This document shows positions 34,279 through 42,043 of a stretch of DNA of 64,000 nucleotides, one piece after another. Source of the stretch: Candidatus Omnitrophota bacterium (GTDB lineage Bacteria; Omnitrophota; Gorgyraeia; JABMRN01); assembly GCA_028702395.1 (NCBI GenBank), contig JAQVOV010000001.1:9561-73560 (forward strand), written 5' to 3'. The position numbers and the translations under genes were made by a program. The number at the start of each line of letters is the position of its first letter. Within the stretch, counting starts at the first letter, position 1. The notes beneath the pieces were generated by a model, which searched no databases, had not been told where the DNA came from, and worked only from the letters and a program-made list of their open reading frames with translations.

Positions 34279-34533
34279 AAGGAAAAAGCAAAAAATAGTT
34301 TAACTAGTTGTTACTTGGCAAAGCGCATATCGCGAATCGCATATCGTAAAGGGTGGGGATTTTTGCCACGAGCTGCGCGCTGCGCGCAACGCGCTAGTTG
34401 AACGTACTGAATAGGGATGAGATGCGTGTTAGAGACCAGAGACAAGAAGCAAGAGAACTATATATACGGCTTATCTTTAAATCAATTAATACTGGTCACT
34501 GGTCACTGGTCACTGGTCACTGGTCACTGGTCA
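34262..34533. repeat. Heptad-word stack ending in a (ctggtca)6 array
   Basis: aggcaag/aaaaggc words, then gcgcata tcgcgaa tcgcata tcgtaaa, GC-rich words (gccacga gctgcgc gctgcgc), acgtactgaatagggatgag, gaagcaa words and the reversed core ttatctttaaatcaattaat. An uninterrupted 42-bp (ctggtca)6 array follows at 34492-34533. It ends about 35 bases before the rsmE promoter box. Confidence 0.75.
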
Positions 34534-34579
34534 TTTGTTTCATATGGACTCATTGTTCCTGTTAAGCTATAATGAACCT

Positions 34580-35287
34580 ATGAACATGATATTACTTTTC
34601 CAAGAAGATTTTATTGAGCAGAACAAGGTTGTTCTTAATGACAGACGTCATAAACATATTATAGACATTCTTAGATCAAGTGTTGGACAAAAACTTTCTG
34701 TTGGATTATTGAACAATAAAATAGGGACAGGCGTTATTGTTAAGCAGACAAAAGCAGAAACAACTCTTGAAGTTATTTTAGAAAAACCTCCTGCTAAAAA
34801 ATTGCCGTTAACACTCATTCTTTGCTTATGTCGTCCTCCTGTTTTAAGACGTGTTATATATACTTGTACAATATTAGGGGTAGAAGAGCTCCATATAATA
34901 AATTCTTCCAGAGTAGAAAAAAGTTTTTGGCAATCTCATTCCTTAGAAAAACAGGAACTTGATAAAGAAATGTACCTTGGACTTGAACAATCTATAGATA
35001 CTGTTTGTCCTTTAATAAATATTGAACATTCATTCAATAAATTTACAGATGAAAAGCTAGCAAATATCATTAAAAACAAAAAAGCAATAATTGTTGATCC
35101 TGCAGCAAAAAAAACATGTCCATACAATGTTTCAGAAAGTGCTGTTATTGCAATAGGTCCTGAAGGAGGATTTCTTGTTCCTGAGGTAAAGGCATTTAAA
35201 AAACTTGGATTTAAAGATCGTAATCTTGGTTCAAGGATACAAAGAGTGGAAACCGTCATACCGTACGTAGTAGGTAGAATGTTTTGA
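34580..35287 (+). CDS. rsmE: 16S rRNA (uracil1498-N3)-methyltransferase
   Basis: 235 residues from the ATG at 34580; a second ATG follows at 34586. TATAAT (34568-34573) lies only 6 bases before the ATG and no ribosome binding site is seen, so a leaderless mRNA is likely; the longer reading from 34535 would start inside the promoter. SPOUT-fold RsmE marks are the PUA-like N-terminus with HIIDILRSSVGQ, the SAM knot AIGPEGGFLVPEV, and LGSRIQRVETVIPY, where most homologues have ETA. It methylates U1498 of 16S rRNA. It converges tail to tail with the next gene with no gap. Confidence 0.92.
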   Translation: MNMILLFQEDFIEQNKVVLNDRRHKHIIDILRSSVGQKLSVGLLNNKIGTGVIVKQTKAETTLEVILEKPPAKKLPLTLILCLCRPPVLRRVIYTCTILGVEELHIINSSRVEKSFWQSHSLEKQELDKEMYLGLEQSIDTVCPLINIEHSFNKFTDEKLANIIKNKKAIIVDPAAKKTCPYNVSESAVIAIGPEGGFLVPEVKAFKKLGFKDRNLGSRIQRVETVIPYVVGRMF

Positions 35288-35752
35288 TCATTCTCCTAAA
35301 GAACCAAATATCAATGCTAAAAAGAAAAGAATTGCACCCAAAAGCAGAAAATACGCCTGGATAGTAAAACCAAACAGTACCATAACAATGAACACTAATA
35401 GCAAAAATAGAAAAGCGAAAAAAGCCTGTTTTCGTATGGCACGGGCAACTGCTGATTCTTCTTTTCTTATTTCGTGAAAAATTATCTTGGTTTTTTTCTT
35501 AGGAACAAAGGTTTCCAAATACAGGATATCAGCTCTCACGCTATTGGCAAAATCAGCTTTATCATATAAACCCTCAGTTTTAAAGGCATTTCTATCTGTA
35601 TTATCAAGAAAAGAGGAATGACGCAAAAAAGCCAATCTTTGGTCTTCAGGTAATTTTTCTGAGAACTCAAAATGGTTTAAACCTTTATGTTCAAGGTTTT
35701 CAAGCCATTTTTTCTGTTTATCGTTTAATTTTGACACTTTTTTGGTGAACAT
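35288..35752 (-). CDS. Hypothetical membrane protein
   Basis: 154 residues. The first 105 are hydrophilic and charged (KKWLENLEHKGLNHF, LPEDQRLAFLRHSSFLDN). Two adjacent hydrophobic segments follow (about residues 109-128 and 132-150), so the soluble part is probably cytoplasmic with a C-terminal hairpin in the membrane. I do not recognise the family. It is driven by a near-consensus promoter whose -10 ends 8 bases before the ATG, so it is probably leaderless. It shares no operon. Confidence 0.65.
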   Translation of the reverse strand: MFTKKVSKLNDKQKKWLENLEHKGLNHFEFSEKLPEDQRLAFLRHSSFLDNTDRNAFKTEGLYDKADFANSVRADILYLETFVPKKKTKIIFHEIRKEESAVARAIRKQAFFAFLFLLLVFIVMVLFGFTIQAYFLLLGAILFFLALIFGSLGE

Positions 35753-35760
35753 AATAACTA

Positions 35761-35789
35761 ACTATACATCCTTTTTTTGTTTGTGTCAA
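35761..35789 (-). promoter_or_regulatory. Consensus leaderless promoter
   Basis: Minus strand: TTGACA (35784-35789), 17-base spacer, TATAGT (35761-35766), then 8 bases to the ATG at 35752. This is the clearest leaderless arrangement in the window because the -35 is perfect. Confidence 0.8.
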
Positions 35790-35847
35790 GACCTATGAGG
35801 ATTGGTTAACGGATATGAAGAACCTTGCTGGTATATTTTTGGTACAC

Positions 35848-35875
35848 TTGACTTTCCATGTCGGTGTGATACAAT
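35848..35875 (+). promoter_or_regulatory. Promoter of ferritin-like gene
   Basis: TTGACT (35848-35853), 16-base spacer, extended -10 TGATACAAT (TACAAT at 35870-35875). The expected leader is about 30 bases, with AAAGGG before the ATG. Confidence 0.8.
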
Positions 35876-35912
35876 TCACACAAGCGATACAACAAATAAA
35901 GAAAAGGGTTAT

Positions 35913-36377
35913 ATGGATAATGCAAAAAAAGAATTGTTAGAAGAAGCTATACAGGTAGAGATAAACATGGCGAAACTGTATCTTTTTTTTAGGGATAATT
36001 TCACAAAAGATAAGGATTTTTGGGGTAAAATAGCTGAAGAAGAGGCAGGACATGCAGCGCTACTAAATTTGGCGAAGGATTTTTTTGATAAATACCCAAA
36101 AAACATACTTTATGACAATATAAACGCTCTTAAAGCAGTAAATAAGAAAATAAAAAGTATTATAACAAACTATACAATAAAAAAACCTTCAGAAAAAGAA
36201 GCGTATGAACAGGCTTTTAGGCTGGAAAACAGTGCATATGAACTGCATTATGAAAATCTTTTGGAAAGCAGCTCTAATGAAGAAGCTATCAAGACTTTTC
36301 AGAAATTGAACGAAGATGATAAGAACCATGCTAACAGGATAAGGGAGTTGATCGATAAAAACAGTATAAACAGATAG
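35913..36377 (+). CDS. Ferritin-like (rubrerythrin-type) di-iron domain protein
   Basis: 154 residues from the ATG at 35913; the longer reading from 35802 would include the promoter. Four helices carry plausible di-iron ligands: E16 in QVEINMAKLY, E44 and H47 in EEEAGH, a Glu in RLENSAYELHYE, and Asp/His in EDDKNHANRI. No rubredoxin domain is present. It may handle peroxide or iron in an anaerobe or microaerophile. The own strong promoter upstream and the tmRNA promoter downstream show a single-gene unit. Confidence 0.8.
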   Translation: MDNAKKELLEEAIQVEINMAKLYLFFRDNFTKDKDFWGKIAEEEAGHAALLNLAKDFFDKYPKNILYDNINALKAVNKKIKSIITNYTIKKPSEKEAYEQAFRLENSAYELHYENLLESSSNEEAIKTFQKLNEDDKNHANRIRELIDKNSINR

Positions 36378-36402
36378 CTGAAGCGTTAAAATTCAGTTTA
36401 TC

Positions 36403-36431
36403 TTGCATATTCTCGTCTAATGTGATATAAT
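36403..36431 (+). promoter_or_regulatory. Promoter of tmRNA
   Basis: TTGCAT (36403-36408), 17-base spacer, extended -10 TGATATAAT (TATAAT at 36426-36431). The start would lie about 30 bases before the mature 5' end, leaving a leader for RNase P to remove. Confidence 0.85.
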
Positions 36432-36469
36432 TAATTAGTCAAAAAAGCATATAGATCATTGAAACTTTT

Positions 36470-36858
36470 GGGGGTGTCCGGAATCGACTTAGACATTACA
36501 GGCTTTAAGTTGCATGTAGCGGATGTCAGTTGGCCGCTTAAAATAACTGGCAAAAACACAAACGCAAAATACGATTCAGTAGCCGAAGCAGAAGCAATTC
36601 TAGCTGAGGATGCGTTACAAGTTCCTCAATTTGAAGGAACTGGTTCTCTAGTAAGCGCTTTGGCTTATTAATAGGACTTAATCTAACAAAGACGATTAAT
36701 AGTGTTGCTGTAGCATTGTTGATCGAAAGATTACAGCTGCTTGTACATATATCCTGTTTGCCGGAGATATGTGCAAAAAGACAAATAACAAACTAAACAT
36801 GTAGATACTTTTAGTTTGATGTCCGAGGACCGGGGTTCGAGTCCCCGCACCTCCACCA
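36470..36858 (+). ncRNA. ssrA: Transfer-messenger RNA
   Basis: 389 bases. The 5' end GGGGGTGTCCGGAATCGAC and the 3' end ccggggttcgagtccccgcacctccacca form the tRNA-Ala-like half; the acceptor stem has the G3-U pair read by alanyl-tRNA synthetase, and CCA is encoded. The tag ORF most likely resumes at GGC (36549): GKNTNAKY, then a Glu/Ala-rich stretch, ending GSLVSALAY with tandem stops TAA TAG. This is 40 codons, longer than common tags, with a hydrophobic end like a protease tag. It rescues stalled ribosomes with SmpB. A promoter and a terminator flank it. Confidence 0.96.
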
Positions 36859-36867
36859 TATTGCATT

Positions 36868-36900
36868 AAAAAGAGAAGCAAACGCTTCTCTCTTTTTGTT
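36868..36900 (+). terminator. Intrinsic terminator of tmRNA
   Basis: Hairpin AGAGAAGC / GCTTCTCT with an AAAC loop, preceded by A's and followed by TTTTT. Confidence 0.9.
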
Positions 36901-36930
36901 TATGATCATTTATCGAACAAACGGGGCGAA

Positions 36931-37116
36931 AAATATAATTTCCACAATACAAAAACGAGGTCTGTCCCTAGTTCTAGTTAAACTCAATAGTGGACAGACC
37001 TCGTTTTTATAGCTTGCCTCGGGACACACATAGGAGAGTAATTTAACCATTGGTTATGTGTGTCCCGAGAACTCTGGGTTACCTGAGAACCTGATCCTAT
37101 AGAACCAGGTTCTCCA
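36931..37116. repeat. Triple-hairpin repeat, copy A
   Basis: About 185 bp, highly similar to 38022-38207. It contains three successive hairpins: ACGAGGTCTGTCC / GGACAGACCTCGT (36954-37004), CTCGGGACACACATA / TATGTGTGTCCCGAG (37018-37069), and GAGAACCTG / CAGGTTCTC (37085-37114). No coding potential is visible. The two copies flank the region with peptide genes 5 and 6. The first hairpin word (ggtctgtcc) relates it to the gggacagacac hairpins at 23867 and 59914. Confidence 0.9.
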
Positions 37117-37252
37117 TAGCTAAAACAGAGGAAAAGCCACAAGGCAAAAAAGAAAAAGTGACAAATTTAAGACCTGAACCTATGGAACCAAGTTCTTGAC
37201 ACCATGGTGTCTGCCCAAAAGTTGCCCATTTAAATTCAAAACAATAAAAAAC

Positions 37253-37281
37253 TTGAGAGAGTGTGTAGTTTATGGTATATT
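37253..37281 (+). promoter_or_regulatory. Leaderless promoter of peptide gene copy 5
   Basis: TTGAGA (37253-37258), 17-base spacer, TATATT (37276-37281), 6 bases, ATG. Confidence 0.65.
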
Positions 37282-37287
37282 TATTTT

Positions 37288-37494
37288 ATGAAAAAATATA
37301 TTAAGCCAAGAATAAACGCCATAGACCTTGATCCTGATCAGGCGATCCTTGCGGTGTGTCAAGTTGCCGGCGCTTATTTTTTGTTTAATGGATGTTTTAG
37401 TTCTGGAACCGGTGTTGCATGTCCCTCGGAGATCAGAGGAGTTGCCAATCAAGTAGATGTTTTAGGCAGAACAAACGATGCTATCCCTTCATAA
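37288..37494 (+). CDS. Three-cysteine small peptide family, copy 5
   Basis: 68 residues from the ATG at 37288; nine upstream codons to 37261 would include the -10 box. The family block KKYIKPRINAIDLDPDQAI is followed by LAVCQVAGAYF. Two more cysteines (GC, AC), IRG in place of VKG, and the final IPS are present. There is no ribosome binding site, and the promoter ends 6 bases before the ATG. Copy 6 follows 254 bases later, then the radical SAM gene. Confidence 0.76.
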   Translation: MKKYIKPRINAIDLDPDQAILAVCQVAGAYFLFNGCFSSGTGVACPSEIRGVANQVDVLGRTNDAIPS

Positions 37495-37714
37495 TCAATC
37501 GCTTTATATACAGCATCTCTTGTAACACCGCCCATCCCTACAGTAACCTGTTTGAACCTTGGTTTTTGGAATCAAATTTTTTAGATTTTAAGAATATCGG
37601 ACTAAGTTAATTCTCTGCCCATTTAAAGTCAAAATAGTTAAAATAAGGAAAAAAATTTCAAAACAGAATAAAACATAAACCTTTTTGTTTTATCACCATT
37701 TCATTTAACCAAAT

Positions 37715-37742
37715 TTGCTTTTAAAAAAAGATATGATATACT
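37715..37742 (+). promoter_or_regulatory. Leaderless promoter of peptide gene copy 6
   Basis: TTGCTT (37715-37720), 16-base spacer, extended -10 TGATATACT (TATACT at 37737-37742), 6 bases, ATG. The geometry is the same as for copy 5. Confidence 0.65.
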
Positions 37743-37748
37743 TAAAGC

Positions 37749-37976
37749 ATGAAAAAATATCAAAGCATGAAAATAAAGAAAGTAAAGCTTAATTCTGACC
37801 AGGCAATAATGCAAGTGTGTGCTATCGCGGGTTCAGGATGGTACTTTAATCCAGGTCCTGTACAATGGTGCAATGCAGGTACAACTGATAATATTGGAGC
37901 ATTCTGTACAAGTGGAGTAAAAGGAAATCAGACATATTCGAGAGGACCGGGTCAACAACATACAATACCAAGTTAA
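37749..37976 (+). CDS. Three-cysteine small peptide family, copy 6
   Basis: 75 residues. The family block KKYQSMKIKKVKLNSDQAI is followed by MQVCAIAGSGWYF. Two more cysteines (WC, FC), VKGN and the final IPS are present. The tail is Gly/Gln rich. No ribosome binding site; leaderless promoter. It sits between copy 5 and a radical SAM enzyme gene, inside a segment bordered by the two triple-hairpin repeats. Confidence 0.76.
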   Translation: MKKYQSMKIKKVKLNSDQAIMQVCAIAGSGWYFNPGPVQWCNAGTTDNIGAFCTSGVKGNQTYSRGPGQQHTIPS

Positions 37977-38021
37977 ATTCTTTTAAGAAATTCTAAACTT
38001 CCAATTGCAGGCGAAAATCTT

Positions 38022-38220
38022 GAAATATAATTTCCACAATACAAAAACGAGGTCTGTCCCTAGTTCTAGTTAAACTCAGCAGTGGATAGACCTCGTTTTA
38101 TAGCTTGTCTCGGGACACACATAGGGGAGAATTTTAAACATTGGTTATGTGTGTCCCGAGAACTCTGGGTTACCTGAGAACCTGGTCCTATAGAACCAGG
38201 TTCTCAGGTTTTTTCTTTTC
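38022..38220. repeat. Triple-hairpin repeat, copy B
   Basis: The same three hairpins as copy A with a few substitutions, one of which turns a C-G pair into a U-G pair in stem 1, so pairing is kept. The third hairpin, gagaacctggt/accaggttctc, is followed here by aggttttttctttt and could act as a terminator before the radical SAM gene promoter. Confidence 0.9.
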
Positions 38221-38247
38221 ATGAAAAACGCGAAAATAAAGAATTTA

Positions 38248-38276
38248 TTGCAAAGGCTATACGTGCATGGTATAAT
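38248..38276 (+). promoter_or_regulatory. Promoter of radical SAM gene
   Basis: TTGCAA (38248-38253), 17-base spacer, TATAAT (38271-38276). It gives a leader of about 12 bases that still contains GAGGTG. Confidence 0.75.
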
Positions 38277-38294
38277 CCAAAATAGAGGTGAACT

Positions 38295-39863
38295 ATGCTA
38301 ATTGCATCAAAAAAACGACACAGAATGAGACTTGTTATTCCTGCTTTTCCTGCATTTAATATTTATTCGTATTCGTCACAACGTACAACTGCACTTGGAC
38401 CGGTTTGCATTGCTACAACAGTCAATCAAATGGAAAACTGGGACGCTGAAGTCATTGATGAGAATAATCTTCGTTTATATGGACCTAAAAGTAAGACAGG
38501 TGGTGCAGACCATGAGTTTTTACACGTTATCAGACCTGCTGATATTGTTGGATTTTATGGGGGATTGACAAGTACCATTCCCAGACTTTATGAACTTGCA
38601 AAGTTTTACAAGAAAAGAGGAGTTATTACTATTGCAGGAGGACAACACTTTGTTGGTGAGAATATAAAAGAAGCTTTGTATTCTGATATTGATTATGTTG
38701 TTATAGGTGAAGGAGAGGAAACGATCAGAGAACTTATAGAAGGGTTAGAAGGAAAAAGAAACATAGATGAAATAAAAGGTATTGCGTACATAAAAAATGG
38801 AAACATTATTCAGACTCCAACAAGAGAACCTATAACTGACTTTGAGAAATTACCTTTACCTGATTTTTCATTGGTCAGGTATGCTAGAATAGAAAATTAT
38901 CCGGTTGAAAGAATAAGAGGATGCGGAATGAACTGCGAGTTCTGTACTGTCAAAGGAAGTCCAAGATGTGCCTCTGTTGAAAGATTATTTGAGAGGATAA
39001 GTTTTTTGGTTGAAACAAGAGCAGCCAAAAGATTTTTCATCATAGATGATCTTTTTGGACAGCAAAGAGAAGAAACTATAAGGTTCTGTTATATGCTTCG
39101 TGATTATCAGAAAAGGATACACAAAAGATTGGATGTGGGTGTTCAGATAAGATTAGATAAGGCTAAGGATACAGAGATGCTTTCTGCAATGCGCCAGGCA
39201 GGTATTAACTTTGTAGCTATTGGTTTTGAATCTCCTATCAGGGAAGAGTTAAAAGCAATGAACAAACATCTGAACCCTGAAGAAATGATAGCACTCACAA
39301 GTATTTTTAGAAAATTCGGATTTCTTATACATGGTATGTTCATTTTTGGATATCCTGTTCAAGAAGGGGTTAATTTCAAAATGCCTATAAAGGAACGTAT
39401 TAAACAGTATAAGGATTTTATCAGAAAATGTAAGATAGACACAATACAGATCCTGTTACCAGGGCCTTTGCCTGGTACTGAATTCAGAGAAAGACTTAAA
39501 AAGAAAAACAGGCTGTATCCTCTTAAAGATATTGGCTGGGAATATTATGACGGAAGTTTTCCGCTTTTTGAACCTGACGAACCTTTGACTGCTGAAGAAC
39601 TTCAAAAAGCACAAAAAGAGATCATGGGAAATTTTTACCAATTCAAATACATGTTCATGATAGCATTTAACATTTTCTCTTTTCCCTCAATAATATTTTT
39701 TTTAAATAACATCAAAGTTGGCTGGAGACGGTGGTATAGACCATGGCGAAATGATCTTGTCCGTTTTGGTGGCTGGATGACTATGAGAAAATGGACAACA
39801 GAATTCAAGAAAAACACTTTTCAAGAGAAATTGAACAAGGCCAAAGAGTGTATAAGGAAATAA
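38295..39863 (+). CDS. B12-binding-domain radical SAM enzyme
   Basis: 522 residues. An N-terminal cobalamin-binding-like Rossmann region spans about 10-150 (LGPVCIATTV, GFYGGLTSTI, TIAGGQHFVG, VVIGEGEETI). A radical SAM domain follows with RGCGMNCEFC (CX3CX2C) at about residue 213, and a roughly 110-residue C-terminal part is rich in Trp/Arg and aromatic residues. Members of this class do C-methylation, ring formation or other radical chemistry; the substrate cannot be told. It has its own promoter and stands alone, 318 bases after peptide gene copy 6. A link to the peptides is a hypothesis only. Confidence 0.88.
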   Translation: MLIASKKRHRMRLVIPAFPAFNIYSYSSQRTTALGPVCIATTVNQMENWDAEVIDENNLRLYGPKSKTGGADHEFLHVIRPADIVGFYGGLTSTIPRLYELAKFYKKRGVITIAGGQHFVGENIKEALYSDIDYVVIGEGEETIRELIEGLEGKRNIDEIKGIAYIKNGNIIQTPTREPITDFEKLPLPDFSLVRYARIENYPVERIRGCGMNCEFCTVKGSPRCASVERLFERISFLVETRAAKRFFIIDDLFGQQREETIRFCYMLRDYQKRIHKRLDVGVQIRLDKAKDTEMLSAMRQAGINFVAIGFESPIREELKAMNKHLNPEEMIALTSIFRKFGFLIHGMFIFGYPVQEGVNFKMPIKERIKQYKDFIRKCKIDTIQILLPGPLPGTEFRERLKKKNRLYPLKDIGWEYYDGSFPLFEPDEPLTAEELQKAQKEIMGNFYQFKYMFMIAFNIFSFPSIIFFLNNIKVGWRRWYRPWRNDLVRFGGWMTMRKWTTEFKKNTFQEKLNKAKECIRK

Positions 39864-39919
39864 AATTCCTTATCTGCTAAAAAAATTTTATATATTATCC
39901 TCCCGTTAGAAGCCTTTGA

Positions 39920-39948
39920 TTGACCATGAATTGCTAATGTGCTACAAT
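39920..39948 (+). promoter_or_regulatory. Promoter of exported protein gene at 40009
   Basis: TTGACC (39920-39925), 17-base spacer, extended -10 TGCTACAAT (TACAAT at 39943-39948). Confidence 0.75.
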
Positions 39949-40008
39949 CCATTTATAAAACTATTTTGAAATCGACCAATACACTTATCTTTAAAAAAAC
40001 GAGAGACT

Positions 40009-40944
40009 ATGACAAAAAAAATAATATTATGCATTATCTTTAGTTTATATGCTGCCAATTGTTTTTCCATAGAATATGATGTGAATGAATTGTTAGGCTC
40101 CTTATATAAACAAGCCCAAACAGCTATAGAAAAAGGTGATCAAGGTGAGTCGGATTTCTTTTTAGCAAGGTACTTGGGATTAGTTACAACAGAAAATACC
40201 ACTAAAAACTATACTGACCTTTATCCTTTATTTGACACACATAAGCAGTTAAATGCTTTTACTGTTATTAACGGAGAATTCCAAAAAGAATTTATAGATT
40301 GGTTCATATTCGCAGGATATTCTATGTGGGCAGGACAAACTATTATACAAACAAAAGATGGCGCTTTAGAGGTTACCAATAATTTGAATGATAATTTCTA
40401 TGTAGGGGTATTTGGGTATCCTTACTTGGAAAAAGGGAGTATTGTAGGAGGAACATCTAATAGCGGTGAAGTTGTTGTTATGACTTTAATGAGAAAACCT
40501 TTTTTAGTTTTAGGAAAGATCAAGGAGAAAGAGAATCCTTTGGATAATGCAAGCGATTTTCCAATAGAAGTAAGAACAGTCATACAATATATATGGCAGC
40601 CGGAATTCTATGATATTGATAAAGATGGGGAAGATGAAATTTTTATCAGATACAATAAATCTTGGGCTACAGGATTTTCGCAAGTATTGGATATTTATAA
40701 AATAAAAGAAGATGACTTGATCTTATGGGAGAGATTTGAGGGGTTAGCAGAAGGGATAGCTATGAGGGCAGGAGATAAAATTATTGTAGGAGAAGGTTTT
40801 TCTGATACAGGTAATGGCCATATGGGTTATGAAAAAACACACATTGAAGAATTTGAATATAAAGAGGATAAATGGATAAGGACTAAAGCGTCTGATCAAC
40901 CGCATATATTATTAAATGAAGAATGGAAAACCTTTTATTTGTAG
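40009..40944 (+). CDS. Exported protein of unknown function
   Basis: 311 residues with a signal peptide (KKIILCIIFSLYAANCFS, cleavage near residue 20). The mature part is acidic. It holds DIDKDGEDEIFIRY (about residues 203-216), which resembles the Asp-rich calcium-binding loop of FG-GAP/VCBS-type repeats. No catalytic motif is recognised. The own strong promoter upstream and peptide gene 7 downstream suggest a single-gene unit. It may be periplasmic or surface associated. Confidence 0.75.
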   Translation: MTKKIILCIIFSLYAANCFSIEYDVNELLGSLYKQAQTAIEKGDQGESDFFLARYLGLVTTENTTKNYTDLYPLFDTHKQLNAFTVINGEFQKEFIDWFIFAGYSMWAGQTIIQTKDGALEVTNNLNDNFYVGVFGYPYLEKGSIVGGTSNSGEVVVMTLMRKPFLVLGKIKEKENPLDNASDFPIEVRTVIQYIWQPEFYDIDKDGEDEIFIRYNKSWATGFSQVLDIYKIKEDDLILWERFEGLAEGIAMRAGDKIIVGEGFSDTGNGHMGYEKTHIEEFEYKEDKWIRTKASDQPHILLNEEWKTFYL

Positions 40945-41076
40945 CTAAAAATTGTCTCTTTTTTATTCTTTTGACTATGGATAAAGGGATTCTAAGATTC
41001 CCAAAGATTTATTTTATAGATAAGAATGTTTTTTTACAAGTAGAAATTTTGTGAAAATAATATACAATATATACGT

Positions 41077-41298
41077 ATGAAAAAGTACATTATCCCAAAA
41101 ATAAGAGCAATTAAACTTGATCAAAAACAAGCTGTATTAGAAGTTTGTCAACTTGCAGGAGCTTATTTTGTATCAGCAGGACCGCCTTCGGATTGGTGTA
41201 TGCGTTCAGGTGCAGGCGTTAATTGCGTTATAAGCGTAAAAGGCCAGGCAAACCCCGTAGAAATAGCTTGGACACAAAGAGGCGCTCAACCTTCATAA
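41077..41298 (+). CDS. Three-cysteine small peptide family, copy 7
   Basis: 73 residues. The family block KKYIIPKIRAIKLDQKQAV is followed by LEVCQLAGAYF. Two more cysteines (WC, NC), VKGQ and the final QPS are present. It is close to the family consensus at almost every position. A TACAAT (41063-41068) lies 8 bases before the ATG with no clear -35, and there is no ribosome binding site. It is followed by a short direct-repeat stretch. Confidence 0.78.
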   Translation: MKKYIIPKIRAIKLDQKQAVLEVCQLAGAYFVSAGPPSDWCMRSGAGVNCVISVKGQANPVEIAWTQRGAQPS

Positions 41299-41329
41299 AA
41301 CAATCCAGAGTAGCAACTTCACCTTCATC

Positions 41330-41400
41330 ACTTTGGGACCACTTCTATACGTAAACTCGGACCACTTCTACACAGACTGCGGACCAGGTCTAATCTGTAA
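41330..41400 (+). repeat. Three short direct repeats (ggaccacttcta)
   Basis: gggaccacttctatac, cggaccacttctacac and cggaccaggtctaatc occur in a row at a spacing of about 22 bases, downstream of peptide gene 7 and before the next promoter. They could be a protein-binding or REP-like site. Confidence 0.55.
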
Positions 41401-41422
41401 AAATAAGTTATGGCGATATGAA

Positions 41423-41450
41423 TTGACTCTCCCTATATGTATAGTATAAT
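41423..41450 (+). promoter_or_regulatory. Promoter of the signalling island
   Basis: TTGACT (41423-41428), 16-base spacer, TATAAT (41445-41450), upstream of the truncated cheR gene. Confidence 0.8.
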
Positions 41451-41478
41451 AATATAATACACAACTTGAGGAGAAAAA

Positions 41479-41799
41479 ATGGTTTTTTCGGAAAAACTAA
41501 AAAAACAGTTTAAGGATCTTATTTCAAGTCGTAGTGGTCTTTATTTCAAAGACTATGACCTACAAACTTTAGAAAAAACAGTTGTTCTTAGAACACAACA
41601 GCGTAGATGCGAGTCTTTCGAAGAGTACTATTCATACTTGATTGCTTCCAAAGAAAAAGAATCTGAATTTCGAGAAATAATCAATCTTTTAACTATACAG
41701 CATACATGTTTCTTCAGAAATGAACCGCAATTTAAAGTTCTAAAAGAAAAAGTTCTTCCAGAGATATTATTAGATACGATCGAAAGGTTGATAGGGTAA
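41479..41799 (+). pseudogene. cheR: Truncated chemotaxis methyltransferase CheR (N-terminal part only)
   Basis: 106 residues with a good ribosome binding site (GAGGAG). It matches the CheR N-terminal all-helical domain and the first residues of the catalytic domain: FKDLISSRSGLYF, LRTQQRRCESFEEYYSYL, and LTIQHTCFFRNEPQFKVLKEKVLP (LT.NET.FFRE in family members). The SAM-binding domain of about 150 residues is absent; the frame ends in DTIERLIG. The broken cheB remnant at 42421 ends in a similar DEIERLLSE. It cannot be an active methyltransferase. It still has a promoter and may express a stub. Confidence 0.88.
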
Positions 41800-41805
41800 C
41801 AAGGA

Positions 41806-42036
41806 GTTTGAGACTAGAGACCAGAAACCAGCGGCCAGAAACCAGGGACCAGAGATAATTGATTTAAAGATAAAAGATAAAAGATACAAAGAAACAAAGA
41901 TACAAAGGTTTTAAAAGATATAAAAAGTTAATAGGAGGTTATGATTAGAGTCTAGGATAAATGTTTTAAAGAATACCGGTTACAAACCGTCCTGGTTTCT
42001 GGTACATGGTCACTGATTTCTAAATGCTATAAAGGA
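41806..42036. repeat. Heptad-arm stem-loop element (CCAGAGA class)
   Basis: Left words gagacta gagacca gaaacca gcggcca gaaacca gggacca. Right words cctggtt tctggta catggtc actgatt. The spacer is similar to the element at 896-1094, including attgatttaaagata, gatacaaag and ataaatgttttaaaga. The right end ctaaatgctataaaggag supplies the ribosome binding site of the receiver gene. Confidence 0.78.
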
Positions 42037-42043
42037 GATAAAT

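Noticed and set aside
36459..36671. A 70-residue ORF as a protein gene
   Set aside because: It lies inside the tmRNA; only its last 40 codons are the tag reading frame.
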